Positions 26,485-35,839 of a DNA stretch of 61,543 bases are shown here, piece after piece (the stretch's first letter is position 1; each line of letters starts with the position of its first letter). A program made the translations under genes and the position numbers. The stretch comes from Pseudomonadota bacterium (GTDB lineage: Bacteria; Pseudomonadota; Alphaproteobacteria; Sphingomonadales; Sphingomonadaceae), in assembly GCA_029779535.1 (NCBI GenBank), contig JAKPAG010000101.1, forward strand, positions 1-61,543, read 5' to 3'. The notes below the pieces were generated by a model, which saw nothing but the letters and a program-made list of their open reading frames with translations, was not told where the DNA came from and made no database searches.

Positions 26485-27285
26485 TCACCCGCGCGTGGCG
26501 ATGGCGTAAAGCGCGATCGCGGCGGCGTTGGAGACGTTAAGGCTTTCAATTGCACTGGATATTGGCAGCCGGGCCAGTGCATCGCAATGCTGCATCACGT
26601 TGTGGCGCATGCCTTCGCCTTCGGCTCCGAGCACCAGCGCGATCGGGCCGGCCGGCAGCGCCTCGCCCAGGGTGGCCGGGCCGTCGCCGTCGAGGCCGAT
26701 CCGCCAGTAACCCGCTTCGGCCACTTCATCGAGCGCGCGGGCCAGGTTCACCACCCGCACCCACGGCACCACTTCCAGCGCGCCCGAGGCGCTTTTCGCC
26801 AGGGTGCCCGATTCGGGCGGGGCGTGCCGGTCCTGGGTGAGAATTGCGCAGGCATTGAACGCGGCCGCGCTGCGCATGATCGCGCCAACGTTGTGCGGAT
26901 CGGTCACCTGGTCGAGAATCACCAGCGGCCGCGCCGGATCGCCGGTCAGCACGTCTTCCAGGAACATGTCTTCCAGCGGAGCGCATTCCAGCACCAGTCC
27001 CTGGTGAGGCGCATCGCGCGCTACCAGCCGCGCGAGATCCGCCGGCTGGGCGTATTCAATCGGGAAATCGGCCGGCAATTCGCCGTCCAGCGAGGCGATT
27101 CCCTCGCGCGTGGCCCACAGCTTGCGGTGGTTGCGCTCGGGGTTCTTGAGTGCGGCTTCGACCGCGTGGCGGCCCCACAGACGCACGGTTCCGGCGCTGC
27201 CACGGCCCGAGCCGCGCCCGTCCTGCATACGCCCGGCGCGCCCGCGCAGGGCCCGGCTGGGTTTGTTGTCGGGATGGCGGCTCAT
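26485..27285 (-). CDS. rlmB: 23S rRNA (guanosine-2'-O)-methyltransferase RlmB/TrmH family
   Basis: A 266-residue SPOUT methyltransferase. After a basic N-terminal tail of about 30 residues comes the substrate-binding domain (VRLWGRHAVEAALKNPERNHRKLW), then the knot motifs LVILDQVTDPHNVGAIMRSAAAFNA, IALVLGAEGEGM and LPISSAIESLNVSNAAAIALY. RlmB methylates G2251 of 23S rRNA in E. coli. The basic tail is longer than in E. coli but common in alphaproteobacteria. It heads the minus-strand operon that runs down to the phosphatase. Confidence 0.9.
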   Translation of the reverse strand: MSRHPDNKPSRALRGRAGRMQDGRGSGRGSAGTVRLWGRHAVEAALKNPERNHRKLWATREGIASLDGELPADFPIEYAQPADLARLVARDAPHQGLVLECAPLEDMFLEDVLTGDPARPLVILDQVTDPHNVGAIMRSAAAFNACAILTQDRHAPPESGTLAKSASGALEVVPWVRVVNLARALDEVAEAGYWRIGLDGDGPATLGEALPAGPIALVLGAEGEGMRHNVMQHCDALARLPISSAIESLNVSNAAAIALYAIATRG

Positions 27286-27430
27286 GATGGGAAATCCTGT
27301 TTCATCGCGCCTCCCTGCCAGTCACCCCATTGACAGGCAAGAGTTGGGAGGGCATTGGCGCGCTTCCTCGGCCGGACGGCTCCTTCGGGAGCAGCGCAAT
27401 CGGGGCAACCCGACACCGGCAAGCTGGTGT

Positions 27431-27516
27431 GGACAGGTGGCCGAGTGGTTAAAGGCAGCAGACTGTAAATCTGCCCGCGCAAGCGTACGCTAGTTCGAAT
27501 CTAGCCCTGTCCACCA
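27431..27516 (+). tRNA. tRNA-Tyr(GTA)
   Basis: A class II tRNA of 86 bases with encoded CCA. The acceptor stem GGACAGG (27431-27437) pairs with CCTGTCC (27506-27512); the anticodon stem GCAGA/TCTGC encloses loop CTGTAAA with anticodon GTA; there is a long variable arm; the T-arm is GCTAG-TTCGAAT-CTAGC. All stems are complete. It lies between divergent neighbours. Confidence 0.97.
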
Positions 27517-27527
27517 CCAACCCTCTT

Positions 27528-27971
27528 TCAGTTCGAGGCCCCCAGCGGGCCAAGGCTGTCGGCCAGTTCCTTGAGCCTGGCGGCGCGCCGGCCGCTGCGG
27601 CAGAAGCCCAGCACCGGGCCGGGCGCGGTGGCCAGGGCGGCACGCAGCTTGCGCGCGTCAGCTTCAGTCGGGCCGCTCGGCGCCACCGGGATGTGGTGAT
27701 AGGCCAGCCCCAGGCGGCGGGCTTCGGCCGCGAGCTCGTCCGCTTCCGGCTGGCCGGGCTCCTCTCCATCGGGGCGGCTGTTGATCACGGTGCGAAAGCC
27801 CATCGCCGCCAGCCGGGCCAGGTCGCCCACCGTGATCTGCGCGCGCACGGCATAGCCAGGGCTGATTTGTTCCACCGTCAGCGCGCCCGATTCGGCATCG
27901 GCCGCCAGCGCTGCCGGAGCTGAGAGCGCCAGCAGCAGCGGCGCAAGGGCAAGTCGGGCAGGGCGGGGCAT
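27528..27971 (-). CDS. Exported TIGR01244/DUF442-type phosphatase-like protein
   Basis: The 147-residue product has a signal peptide (MPRPARLALAPLLLALSAPAALA). The mature domain carries the family pattern: VEQISPGYAVRAQITVGDLARLAAMGFRTVINSRPDGEE, then GLAYHHIPV and a C-terminal phosphate-loop PVLGFCRSGRRAARL whose Cys-x4-Arg resembles the active site of dual-specificity phosphatases and of the Blh/BLH sulfide-linked proteins. Most relatives are cytoplasmic or fused to a beta-lactamase-like domain; the signal peptide here suggests a periplasmic version. Function is unproven. Confidence 0.75.
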   Translation of the reverse strand: MPRPARLALAPLLLALSAPAALAADAESGALTVEQISPGYAVRAQITVGDLARLAAMGFRTVINSRPDGEEPGQPEADELAAEARRLGLAYHHIPVAPSGPTEADARKLRAALATAPGPVLGFCRSGRRAARLKELADSLGPLGASN

Positions 27972-28055
27972 GATGCTTGGCAGTCTCCTTCGGGTCAGGG
28001 ACAGATGTGGTCTTGCCCTTGTGGTCTGGCAAGGGCGCGACTAGACCGGCGCCCC

Positions 28056-29183
28056 ATGAGCGAAATCATCCCCGTCATCTCGGCCACCGGGCTCTACACG
28101 CCGCCCGAATCGATCTCGAACGAAGAGCTGGTCGAAAGCTTCAACGCCTATGTCGCGCTGCACAACGCGCGCCATGCCGCGGAAATCGCGGCCGGCACGG
28201 TGCAGGAACTGGCGCCCAGTTCGGCTGAATTCATCGAGAAGGCGAGCGGGATCAAGAGCCGCTTCGTCATGGCCAAGGCGCCGCTGCTCGATCCCGAGAT
28301 CATGGCCCCGCGCTGGCGCGAACGTTCGAACGACGAGCTGTCGGTGCTGGCCGAAATCGGGCTGAAGGCCGCGCAGGACGCCTTGCAGCGCGCCGGGCGC
28401 TTGCCCCGGGATGTCGATGCCGTGCTGTGCGCCGCATCCAACATGGAGCGGCCCTATCCGGCCATGGCGATCGAGATCCAGCACGCGCTGGGGATCGAAG
28501 GGTTCGCCTTTGACATGAACGTCGCCTGTTCCTCGGCCACGTTCGGCATCCAGACCGCAGCCGATTTCATCCGCGCCGGCCATGCCCGCTCGGTGCTGGT
28601 GGTCAGCCCGGAAATCTGCACCGGCCATAACAATATGAAGAACCGCGACAGCCACTTCATCTTCGGCGACGTGGCGACTGCGGTGCTGGTCGAGGCCAGG
28701 GACATGGCCCCGGCCGATCACTGGGAAATCGTCGGCACGCGGCTCAAGACCGTGTTCTCGAACAACATCCGCAACAATTTTGGCTTCCTCAACTGCGCCT
28801 CGCCCGAAGGGATCGGTCAACCGGACAAGCTGTTCGTCCAGGAAGGGCGCAAAGTGTTCAAGGAAGTGGTGCCGATGGTTGCCAGCATGATCGTCGCCGA
28901 AGCCGAACGGCTGGGGATCGAGGCGGCGGCACTGCGGCGGCTGTGGCTGCACCAGGCCAACCAGGGGATGAACCGCCTGATCGCCCAGCGCGTACTGGGG
29001 CATGAGGCGAACGAGGATGAAAGCCCGACTGTGCTTGATACCTACGGCAACACCTCGTCGGCGGGCTCGGTCATCGCCTTTCACAAGCATAGCGGCGATC
29101 TGGCGGCAGGGGACCTGGGCGTGATCTGCTCGTTCGGGGCGGGCTATTCGGCCGGCACCGTCTTCGTGCGCAAGGCGGCCTGA
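28056..29183 (+). CDS. Beta-ketoacyl-ACP synthase III-like enzyme
   Basis: A 375-residue thiolase-fold condensing enzyme. The catalytic triad residues are visible: Cys in FDMNVACSSATFGIQTAADFI, His in LWLHQANQGMNRLI, and Asn in TYGNTSSAGS. It is about 50 residues longer than E. coli FabH, with extra N-terminal sequence (YVALHNARHAAEIAAGTVQEL). That fits the longer KAS III paralogues of alphaproteobacteria, some of which start fatty-acid or other acyl-chain synthesis. The ATG at 28056 (MSEIIPVISATGLYTPPESIS) is chosen over the upstream frame because the FabH-like sequence begins there. It is followed after 3 bases by psd. Confidence 0.83.
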   Translation: MSEIIPVISATGLYTPPESISNEELVESFNAYVALHNARHAAEIAAGTVQELAPSSAEFIEKASGIKSRFVMAKAPLLDPEIMAPRWRERSNDELSVLAEIGLKAAQDALQRAGRLPRDVDAVLCAASNMERPYPAMAIEIQHALGIEGFAFDMNVACSSATFGIQTAADFIRAGHARSVLVVSPEICTGHNNMKNRDSHFIFGDVATAVLVEARDMAPADHWEIVGTRLKTVFSNNIRNNFGFLNCASPEGIGQPDKLFVQEGRKVFKEVVPMVASMIVAEAERLGIEAAALRRLWLHQANQGMNRLIAQRVLGHEANEDESPTVLDTYGNTSSAGSVIAFHKHSGDLAAGDLGVICSFGAGYSAGTVFVRKAA

Positions 29184-29186
29184 ACC

Positions 29187-29936
29187 ATGGCGAACGAAAT
29201 TCTCGACAATCGCGGCCGGGGCGAAGCGACCTGGCATTTCCCGGCCTTCCACCCGGAAAGCCACAAGTTCGCGATCGCCGCCGCCGCGCTCAGCGGCTTG
29301 TGCGCGTTCTTCGCGTGGGAAACGCTGGCCTGGCCGATCGCCGCGCTGGTCCCGTGCATCCTGGCCTTCTTCCGCGATCCCAAGCGCGTCACGCCGCAGG
29401 GTGACAAGTACATCGTCTCGCCCGCCGACGGGCTGATCACGCTGATCCAGCAGGTCGATCCGCCGCGCGAACTGGTGATGGACGATGGCAGCGGGGTTCC
29501 CGGCCTGGTGCCGGGGCCGGTGACCCGCCTGTCGATCTTCATGTCGGTGTTCGACGTGCACATCAACCGCGCCCCGATTGGCGGCACGGTGCGCCGCGTG
29601 GTCTATATCCCCGGCAAGTTCATGAATGCCGACCTCGACAAGGCGAGCGAGGAGAACGAGCGCCAGCACATCCTCATCGAGCGCGGGGACGGGGTGAAGA
29701 TCGGTTTTACCCAGATCGCGGGCCTGGTGGCGCGGCGGATCGTGCCGTTCGTCAAGCCGGGCGACCTGCTCGCCGCCGGGCAGCGGGTTGGCCTGATCCG
29801 CTTTGGCAGCCGGGTTGACGTTTACCTGCCCGCCGGGACCGAACCCAAGGTGCTGATGGGCCAGCGCGTGATCGCGGGTGAAACCGTGCTGGCCGAAATC
29901 GGCCAGGCCGCGCTGATCGAAGGGGTCAGCCAGTGA
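29187..29936 (+). CDS. psd: Phosphatidylserine decarboxylase
   Basis: The 249-residue short-type enzyme makes phosphatidylethanolamine from phosphatidylserine at the inner membrane. It has an N-terminal hydrophobic stretch ([35 protein letters not shown]), [29 protein letters not shown], and near the end [12 protein letters not shown], whose Gly-Ser is the expected self-cleavage site that makes the pyruvoyl cofactor. The stop overlaps the GTG start of pssA, so both steps of PE synthesis are coupled. Confidence 0.93.
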   Translation: MANEILDNRGRGEATWHFPAFHPESHKFAIAAAALSGLCAFFAWETLAWPIAALVPCILAFFRDPKRVTPQGDKYIVSPADGLITLIQQVDPPRELVMDDGSGVPGLVPGPVTRLSIFMSVFDVHINRAPIGGTVRRVVYIPGKFMNADLDKASEENERQHILIERGDGVKIGFTQIAGLVARRIVPFVKPGDLLAAGQRVGLIRFGSRVDVYLPAGTEPKVLMGQRVIAGETVLAEIGQAALIEGVSQ

Positions 29937-30718
29937 GCGATGCCGGCCCGCGCCTGCCAAACGGATTGACGCTGCGGGCGCTGGTGCCCAACGCGATCAC
30001 CGCGGCGGCGCTGTGCATGGGGCTGACCGGGATACGCTTTGCGATCATGGGCGATTTCGAAAAGTCGGTGCAGGCGGTGATCATCGCCGGGATGCTCGAC
30101 GGGATCGACGGCCGGATCGCGCGGCTGCTGAAAGCCCAGTCGAAATTCGGGGCCGAGCTGGACAGCCTGGCCGACAACGTTTCCTTCGGGGTCGCCCCGG
30201 CGCTGATCCTGTTCATGTGGTCCTTGCAGGAACTGCCGCGGATCGGCTGGTTCGCCGCGCTGGCCTTTGCCGTCTGCATGGCGCTGCGCCTGGCGCGCTT
30301 CAACGCCCGGATCGAGATGCCCGACGAGCCGCGCAAGGCTGCCGGCTTCCTCACCGGCGTGCCCGCGCCGGTCGGTGCGGGGCTGTCGTTCCTGCCGATC
30401 TACCTGTGGCTGGTGACCGGGGAGACCTTCTTCCGCGCGCCGCTGGTGGTGGGCATCTGGCTGGTGGTGGTTGCCTTCCTGCTGATTTCGGCGGTGCCGA
30501 CGCTCAGCTGGGGCAAGCTGCGCCCGCGCCGCCATGTCCGGCTGGAAGTGATCGCCTTCTTCGGGCTGGTCGGCGCGGCGCTGCTGACCGAACCGTGGTG
30601 GACGCTGATCGCGATCTGCGTTGTCTATGTCGCCCTGCTGCCGGTGGCGATGGTGCTTTATGCCCGCGTCAGGCGGCAGCGCGCGGCCCGTGCAGCGGAG
30701 CAGGCCCCCGCGGCGTAA
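29933..30718 (+). CDS. pssA: CDP-diacylglycerol-serine O-phosphatidyltransferase
   Basis: A 261-residue integral membrane enzyme making phosphatidylserine from CDP-diacylglycerol and serine. The CDP-alcohol phosphatidyltransferase motif is present as [19 protein letters not shown] followed by [11 protein letters not shown] (about residues 52-82), with several transmembrane helices after it. The GTG start overlaps psd (GTGA, 29933-29936). Its last 50 bases overlap the convergent end of the small gene 30669-30920. Confidence 0.92.
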   Translation: MSDAGPRLPNGLTLRALVPNAITAAALCMGLTGIRFAIMGDFEKSVQAVIIAGMLDGIDGRIARLLKAQSKFGAELDSLADNVSFGVAPALILFMWSLQELPRIGWFAALAFAVCMALRLARFNARIEMPDEPRKAAGFLTGVPAPVGAGLSFLPIYLWLVTGETFFRAPLVVGIWLVVVAFLLISAVPTLSWGKLRPRRHVRLEVIAFFGLVGAALLTEPWWTLIAICVVYVALLPVAMVLYARVRRQRAARAAEQAPAA

Positions 30719-30920
30719 CCGGCAGGGTGATGACGTTGACCCGGCTGACATGGCGCGGGGCACGGATCGTATAGCGCAGTTCCCGCGTGGCGGGGCAATC
30801 GGCCAGTTCCCGGCGCAGTCCGGCAATCGCGGGCAGGGCGTTGCGCAGCGTGGTGACCAGCGACCAGATCGTCACCATGGTCAGGATCGCGAAGGGAAGC
30901 AGCTGTTCGAAACCGGCCAT
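30669..30920 (-). CDS. Small membrane protein behind LexA and DnaA boxes
   Basis: An 83-residue product starting MAGFEQLLPFAILTMVTIWSLVTTL at 30920; residues about 6-25 form one transmembrane helix and the rest is a basic, probably cytoplasmic tail ([34 protein letters not shown]). I recognise no named family. The frame continues up to 31034, but the ATG at 30920 follows AAGGACCAGGAC and begins the hydrophobic segment. About 100 bases upstream is a perfect alphaproteobacterial LexA box with a TTGACC -35-like hexamer, and between them a perfect DnaA box. It is therefore predicted to be SOS-induced. A division-inhibitor role like Caulobacter SidA is conceivable but only inference. Confidence 0.6.
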   Translation of the reverse strand: MAGFEQLLPFAILTMVTIWSLVTTLRNALPAIAGLRRELADCPATRELRYTIRAPRHVSRVNVITLPVTPRGPAPLHGPRAAA

Positions 30921-30958
30921 TGTCCTGGTCCTTCCTGTGCGCAGCCCTGTGGGGGGCT

Positions 30959-30967
30959 TGTGGATAA
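30959..30967 (-). promoter_or_regulatory. Consensus DnaA box
   Basis: TTATCCACA on the minus strand, the perfect DnaA 9-mer, lies in the leader between the LexA box and the small membrane protein start. It is single, not clustered, so it is not an origin. It could tie expression to replication state or be chance. Confidence 0.4.
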
Positions 30968-31016
30968 CTTGCGATTCGGCTAGGTAAGTTCCTGTTCCGT
31001 TCCGCTTGAGCAACGT

Positions 31017-31031
31017 GTTCTCTATTTGTTC
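31017..31031 (-). promoter_or_regulatory. LexA (SOS) box
   Basis: The plus strand reads GTTCTCTATTTGTTC, an exact GTTC-N7-GTTC, the alphaproteobacterial LexA operator. On the minus strand it is GAACAAATAGAGAAC, preceded by TTGACC (31042-31037), a good -35 element, so the box would cover the promoter of the small membrane protein gene at 30920. The rpsB gene, 236 bases away on the other strand, is a less likely target. Confidence 0.7.
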
Positions 31032-31182
31032 CATCCGGTCAAGCGCTATTTTTCACCCCGCATCATTTTTTGCGCGCGGCCTGCGGGCGCGGGGCTGCCG
31101 ATTAGGGCTGGATTTTTCCCGGCAGGCGGGTTAGTGGCCCGCCGCCCGGACGGGGATTCCCCCTGTTCACGGCAAATCCACA

Positions 31183-31239
31183 TGGGAAGCACCCATACCG
31201 GTTCCGCAGCGGAATGTGCCGCACGGTTCCTGCTTCCCA
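31183..31239 (+). ncRNA. Structured rpsB mRNA leader, candidate S2 autoregulatory element
   Basis: Three nested stems: TGGGAAGCA (31183-31191) with TGCTTCCCA (31231-31239), perfect 9 bp; ACCG (31197-31200) with CGGT (31224-31227); TTCCG (31202-31206) with CGGAA (31210-31214). The fold ends 27 bases before the rpsB ATG. In E. coli the rpsB leader binds ribosomal protein S2 and represses rpsB-tsf. A similar role here is inference; the fold itself is read directly. Confidence 0.5.
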
Positions 31240-31266
31240 GAGGTCCAAACCGGAAAGGAACGTATT

Positions 31267-32040
31267 ATGGCGGCTCCCGTCGTAACGATGCAGCAACTGA
31301 TCGAAGCCGGTGCCCACTTCGGCCACCAGACCCACCGCTGGAACCCGCGGATGAAGCCGTACATCTTCGGCGCCCGCAACGGCATCCACATCCTTGACCT
31401 GTCGCAGACCGTGCCGCTGATGGCCCGCGCGCTCGACTTCGTCTCGGCCACCGTGCAGCGCGGCGGCAAGGTCCTGTTCGTCGGCACCAAGCGCCAGGCC
31501 CAGGAACCGATCGCCCAGGCGGCGCGTCAGTGCGGCCAACACTTCGTCAACCACCGCTGGCTGGGTGGCATGCTGACCAACTGGAAGACCATCTCGGGCT
31601 CGATCAAGCGCCTCAAGTCGATGGAAGAACAGCTGTCGGGCGACACTTCGGGCTTCACCAAGAAGGAAGTCCTGCAGATGACCCGCGAACGCGACAAGCT
31701 GGAACTGTCGCTGGGCGGCATCCGCGACATGGGCGGCATCCCGGACGTGATGTTCGTGATCGACGCTAACAAGGAAGAGCTGGCGATCAAGGAAGCCAAC
31801 GTCCTGGGTATTCCGGTCGTCGCGATCCTCGATTCGAACGTCTCGCCCGATGGCATTGCCTTCCCGATCCCGGCCAACGATGACGCCAGCCGCGCCATCC
31901 GCCTGTACTGCGACGCCGTGGCTGCTGCCGCGACCAAGGGTCACCGCGAAGGCGTGGTCGATTCGGGCGTCGATGTCGGCGCGCTGGAAGAAGCGCCGGT
32001 GGAAGAAGCCGCCGTCGTGGAAACCGCTGCCGAGGCCTGA
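31267..32040 (+). CDS. rpsB: 30S ribosomal protein S2
   Basis: The 257-residue S2 starts [35 protein letters not shown] at 31267 after GGAAAGGAA. It has the S2 signatures [12 protein letters not shown] and [29 protein letters not shown], and ends in a short acidic tail ([17 protein letters not shown]). The upstream frame to 31216 lies within the structured leader and is not counted. It heads the rpsB-tsf operon. Confidence 0.97.
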   Translation: MAAPVVTMQQLIEAGAHFGHQTHRWNPRMKPYIFGARNGIHILDLSQTVPLMARALDFVSATVQRGGKVLFVGTKRQAQEPIAQAARQCGQHFVNHRWLGGMLTNWKTISGSIKRLKSMEEQLSGDTSGFTKKEVLQMTRERDKLELSLGGIRDMGGIPDVMFVIDANKEELAIKEANVLGIPVVAILDSNVSPDGIAFPIPANDDASRAIRLYCDAVAAAATKGHREGVVDSGVDVGALEEAPVEEAAVVETAAEA

Positions 32041-32123
32041 GCCCGGCCGGCGTCATGAAATTGTCGTGCGCCGGGTCCAGGTGGCCCGGCGCCGAACCCC
32101 TTATTTGAAGAAGGACCACTGCA

Positions 32124-33050
32124 ATGGCCTATACCGCCACTGACGTGAAGAACCTGCGCGAACGCACCGGCGCGGGCATGATGGATTGCAAGAAGGCGCT
32201 GGATGAAACCGGCGGCGACTTCGAAGCCGCGGTCGACGCGCTGCGCGCCAAGGGCCTGGCCGCTGTCGCCAAGAAGAGCAGCCGCACCGCCGCCGAAGGG
32301 CTGGTTGGCGTGGCTGTGGCCGGCACCAAGGGCGTGGCCGTCGAAGTCAACTCGGAAACCGACTTCGTGGCCAAGAACGACCAGTTCCAGGACTTCGTGC
32401 GCAAGACCACCGAAGCCGCGCTGGCACTGTCGTCCGACGATGTCGAAGCGCTCAAGGCCGCGGCCTATCCGGGCGGCGGCACCGTGGCCGACACGCTGAC
32501 CAACAACGTCGCGACCATCGGTGAAAACCAGCAGGTCCGCCGGATGAAGACCGTCTCGGTCGCCCAGGGTCTGGTCGTGCCGTACATGCACAACGCCGCT
32601 GCCCCGATGCTCGGCAAGATCGGCGTGCTGGTCGCGCTGGAATCGGACGCCGGTGCCGACGTGCTGGAACCGCTGGGCAAGCAGATCGCGATGCACATCG
32701 CCGCTGCCTTCCCGCTGGCGCTGAACGCAGATCAGCTCGACGCCGAAATGATCGCCCGCGAACGCAAGATCGCCGCCGAAAAGGCCGCCGAATCGGGCAA
32801 GCCTGCCGAAGTGCAGGCCAAGATGGTCGAAGGCGCGGTCGCCAAGTTCGCCAAGGACAACGCGCTGCTCAGCCAGCTGTTCGTGATGGACAACAAGACC
32901 CCGGTTGCGCAGGTCGTGGAAGCGGCGGGCAAGGCTGCCGGCACCAAGATCGTGCTGAAGGACTATGTTCGCTTCCAGCTCGGTGAAGGCATCGAGAAGG
33001 AAGTGAGCGACTTCGCCGCCGAAGTCGCCGCGGCCGCCGGCCTCAACTGA
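32124..33050 (+). CDS. tsf: Elongation factor Ts
   Basis: The 308-residue nucleotide-exchange factor for EF-Tu shows the N-terminal UBA-like region [26 protein letters not shown] and the core [18 protein letters not shown], plus [20 protein letters not shown]. Length is normal. It follows rpsB by 83 bases and is followed by a terminator at 33071-33105. Confidence 0.97.
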   Translation: MAYTATDVKNLRERTGAGMMDCKKALDETGGDFEAAVDALRAKGLAAVAKKSSRTAAEGLVGVAVAGTKGVAVEVNSETDFVAKNDQFQDFVRKTTEAALALSSDDVEALKAAAYPGGGTVADTLTNNVATIGENQQVRRMKTVSVAQGLVVPYMHNAAAPMLGKIGVLVALESDAGADVLEPLGKQIAMHIAAAFPLALNADQLDAEMIARERKIAAEKAAESGKPAEVQAKMVEGAVAKFAKDNALLSQLFVMDNKTPVAQVVEAAGKAAGTKIVLKDYVRFQLGEGIEKEVSDFAAEVAAAAGLN

Positions 33051-33070
33051 GCCGCGCCGCAAGGCAGGAC

Positions 33071-33105
33071 AAGGGGCGCGGACCGCAAGGTTCGCGCCCT
33101 TTTCC
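33071..33105 (+). terminator. Rho-independent terminator after tsf
   Basis: GGGCGCGGACC pairs with GGTTCGCGCCC around GCAA, with one G-U, and is followed by TTTT. It ends the rpsB-tsf transcript 20 bases past the stop. Confidence 0.75.
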
Positions 33106-33165
33106 TTGCCCACCCTTGGCATCACCCCGCCTAGGGTATAAGGCCCTGCAAACCCTGCGAGAGCG

Positions 33166-33897
33166 ATGCAACAAACGATGAGCAAGCCCACCTACAAACG
33201 CATCCTGCTGAAGCTTTCGGGTGAAGTGCTGATGGGCCAGCAGCAGTTCGGGATCGATCCCGAATTCGTCGCGGAACTGGCCCGCGAGGTGAAGGCGGCC
33301 AAGGAAACCGGCCTGGAAATCTGCCTGGTGATCGGCGGCGGCAACATCTTCCGCGGGATGGCCGGCGCGGCCAAGGGGATGGACCGCGCCCAGGCCGACT
33401 ACATGGGCATGCTCGCCACGGTGATGAACGCGCTCGCCATGCAGAACGCGCTGGAGCAGCTGGGCGTCCACACCCGCGTGCAGAGCGCGGTCGAAATGGA
33501 CAAGGTGTGCGAACCGGTCATCCGGCGCCGCGCCGAGCGTCACCTTGAAAAGGGCCGGGTCGTGATCTTCGCCGCCGGCGTTGGCGCACCCTATTTCACC
33601 ACCGACAGCGGGGCTGCCCTGCGCGCGGCGGAAATGCAGTGCGACGCGCTGCTCAAGGGCACGTCGGTTGACGGGGTCTATGACAGCGACCCGAAGACGA
33701 ATCCCGCGGCAAAGCGTTACGATACGGTTGACTACGACACGGTGCTGGCGACCAACCTGAAGGTGATGGATGCTTCCGCCGTGGCGCTGTGCCGCGATAA
33801 CAACATTCCGATCGTCGTCTTCTCGATCCGCGAAAAGGGCAACCTGGCCAAGGTGCTGCGCGGCGAGGGGACGCAGACCATTGTGAAGAAAGGGTAG
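33166..33897 (+). CDS. pyrH: UMP kinase
   Basis: The 243-residue bacterial UMP kinase phosphorylates UMP to UDP. Motifs: [60 protein letters not shown], and [15 protein letters not shown] at 33166 is used; a second in-frame ATG at 33178 ([12 protein letters not shown]) fits the family equally well. It starts after the tsf terminator and probably has its own promoter, heading the long run to fabZ. Confidence 0.95.
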   Translation: MQQTMSKPTYKRILLKLSGEVLMGQQQFGIDPEFVAELAREVKAAKETGLEICLVIGGGNIFRGMAGAAKGMDRAQADYMGMLATVMNALAMQNALEQLGVHTRVQSAVEMDKVCEPVIRRRAERHLEKGRVVIFAAGVGAPYFTTDSGAALRAAEMQCDALLKGTSVDGVYDSDPKTNPAAKRYDTVDYDTVLATNLKVMDASAVALCRDNNIPIVVFSIREKGNLAKVLRGEGTQTIVKKG

Positions 33898-33901
33898 GCC
33901 C

Positions 33902-34459
33902 ATGGCCAAGTACGACAAGGCCGATCTCGAACGCCGGATGAAGGGTGCGGTGGAATCGCTCAGGAGCGACCTCGCCGGCCTGCGCACCGGCCGCGCCAAC
34001 ACCGCGCTGCTCGATCCGATCACGGTCGAGGTCTATGGCAGCCACATGCCGCTCAACCAGGTGGCGACCGTTTCGGCCCCCGAACCCCGGCTGCTGTCGG
34101 TGCAGGTGTGGGACAAGGCGAACATCGGCCCCGTCGAAAAGGCGATCCGGTCCGCCGGGCTCGGGCTCAACCCGATCAACGATGGCAACAACATCCGCCT
34201 GCCGATCCCGGACCTGACCGAGGAACGCCGCAAGGAACTGGCCAAGCTGGCGCATCAGTATGCCGAAAAGGCCCGGATCGCGATCCGGAACGTCCGCCGC
34301 GACGGAATGGACGCGCTCAAGACGGACGAGACCAAGAAGGAAATCTCGGAAGACGATCGCAAGCGCGGCGAAACCGAAGTGCAGAAGCTGACCGACGAGA
34401 TCATCAAGGAAGCCGACGCCGTGGCCGCGCAGAAGGAACAGGAAATCCTCGGCAAGTGA
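33902..34459 (+). CDS. frr: Ribosome recycling factor
   Basis: A 185-residue RRF, exact family length, which splits post-termination ribosomes with EF-G. It shows [38 protein letters not shown], and [19 protein letters not shown]. It starts 4 bases after pyrH, and uppS starts inside its stop codon. Confidence 0.96.
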   Translation: MAKYDKADLERRMKGAVESLRSDLAGLRTGRANTALLDPITVEVYGSHMPLNQVATVSAPEPRLLSVQVWDKANIGPVEKAIRSAGLGLNPINDGNNIRLPIPDLTEERRKELAKLAHQYAEKARIAIRNVRRDGMDALKTDETKKEISEDDRKRGETEVQKLTDEIIKEADAVAAQKEQEILGK

Positions 34460-35163
34460 GCGCCGCACCTGCCCCTGCTGGTGGGGCGCCCCACGGTGCG
34501 CGCCACGTTGCCATCATCATGGATGGCAACGGCCGCTGGGCAAAGCAGCGCCACCTGCCCCGCGCGGTGGGTCATCAGCGCGGGGTGGAAGCGGTTCGCA
34601 CGCTGAGCCGTGCCGCCCGCGCCATGGGGCTCGAGGCGCTGACGCTCTACGCCTTCAGCACCGAAAACTGGCGCCGCCCGGAGGACGAGGTTTCGGCGCT
34701 GATGGGGCTGCTCAAGCGCTTCATCCAGAGCGACCTTGACGAATTCATCCGCGACAACGTGCGGCTGAAGATCATCGGCCAGTGGCGCGCGCTGGCGCCC
34801 GACATCGTCGAACTGATCGAGGACGCGCTGGCGAAAACGGCGGCGAACACCGGCCCCGCGCTGGTCGTCGCGCTCAACTACGGCTCGCAGGACGAGATCG
34901 CCCGCGCCGCTGCCAAGGCGGCGGCGAAGGGGCCGATCACGCCTGCGAGCATCGAGGCGGAACTCGACACGGCGGACCTGCCGCCGCTTGACCTGCTGAT
35001 CCGCACGTCGGGTGAAGTGCGGCTGTCGAACTTCCTGCTGTGGCAGGCGGCCTATGCCGAAATGTGGTTCACCGACGTGCTGTGGCCCGATTTCAAGCCT
35101 GCGCACCTCGAAGCGGCGCTTGAGCAGTTCGGCCAGCGGGAGCGCCGCTATGGCGGGCGCTGA
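34456..35163 (+). CDS. uppS: Undecaprenyl diphosphate synthase
   Basis: A 235-residue cis-prenyltransferase making the C55 lipid carrier for peptidoglycan. Motifs: [20 protein letters not shown] with the catalytic Asp, [11 protein letters not shown], and [26 protein letters not shown]. The GTG at 34456 overlaps the frr stop (GTGA) and gives [18 protein letters not shown] before the core; the open frame further upstream runs through frr and is not used. Confidence 0.94.
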   Translation: MSAAPAPAGGAPHGARHVAIIMDGNGRWAKQRHLPRAVGHQRGVEAVRTLSRAARAMGLEALTLYAFSTENWRRPEDEVSALMGLLKRFIQSDLDEFIRDNVRLKIIGQWRALAPDIVELIEDALAKTAANTGPALVVALNYGSQDEIARAAAKAAAKGPITPASIEAELDTADLPPLDLLIRTSGEVRLSNFLLWQAAYAEMWFTDVLWPDFKPAHLEAALEQFGQRERRYGGR

Positions 35164-35839
35164 GCCGAAGAAAAACAGCGACCTTGGCGTGCGCACGGTT
35201 TCGGCCGTGGTCATGGTCGCGATTGCCGGGACGGCCCTGTGGCTGGGCGGCTGGGTGTGGACCGCGTTTGTCGCCGCGGTCGCGCTGGGTGTGCTGTGGG
35301 AGTGGACGCGGCTGGCGCGCGCCATTGCCGGCTCCACGCCGGCGATGCTGGGCTGGCAACTTGCGGGTGCGGCCTATGTCGGGCTGGGCGCGACCATGCT
35401 GGCGCGCCTGGGCAGCGTTGCCGGTATTCCCGATGTGCTTCTGGCGCTGGTGGCTGGCGTGATTGCCACCGACGTGGGAGCCTATTTCGCCGGGCGGACC
35501 TTTGGCGGACCGAAAATCGCGCCGCGGATCAGCCCTTCCAAGACCTGGTCGGGGCTGGGCGGGGGCATGATTGGCGCCACGCTGGCGCTGTGGTTCGTGG
35601 CCACGCAGGTGGCGCACTGGAACCTGGGCAAGAGCTTGCCTTGGCTGCTGGCGCTGGGGCCGATTTTGGCGATCACCGCGCAGGCCGGTGACTTCTTCGA
35701 AAGCTGGATGAAACGCCGCGCGGGGGTGAAGGATTCCAGCCATCTCATCCCCGGCCATGGCGGCCTGTTCGACCGCGTCGACGGGCTGCTGGCGGTATGC
35801 TTCGTGCTGGGCCTGGTTTCGCTGCTCAGCCTGGCATGA
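35150..35839 (+). CDS. cdsA: Phosphatidate cytidylyltransferase
   Basis: The 229-residue membrane enzyme makes CDP-diacylglycerol, the substrate of PssA. About six transmembrane helices are followed by the signature SPSKTWSGLGGGMIGA and, near the end, GDFFESWMKRRAGVKDSSHLIPGHGGLFDRVDGL. The ATG at 35150 lies inside uppS (14-base overlap). It is shorter than the E. coli enzyme but normal for alphaproteobacteria. Confidence 0.93.
   Translation: MAGAEPKKNSDLGVRTVSAVVMVAIAGTALWLGGWVWTAFVAAVALGVLWEWTRLARAIAGSTPAMLGWQLAGAAYVGLGATMLARLGSVAGIPDVLLALVAGVIATDVGAYFAGRTFGGPKIAPRISPSKTWSGLGGGMIGATLALWFVATQVAHWNLGKSLPWLLALGPILAITAQAGDFFESWMKRRAGVKDSSHLIPGHGGLFDRVDGLLAVCFVLGLVSLLSLA

Noticed and set aside
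30959..30967. Replication origin because of the DnaA box
   Set aside because: A single box without an AT-rich unwinding region or origin-linked genes such as dnaA, parA or hemE.
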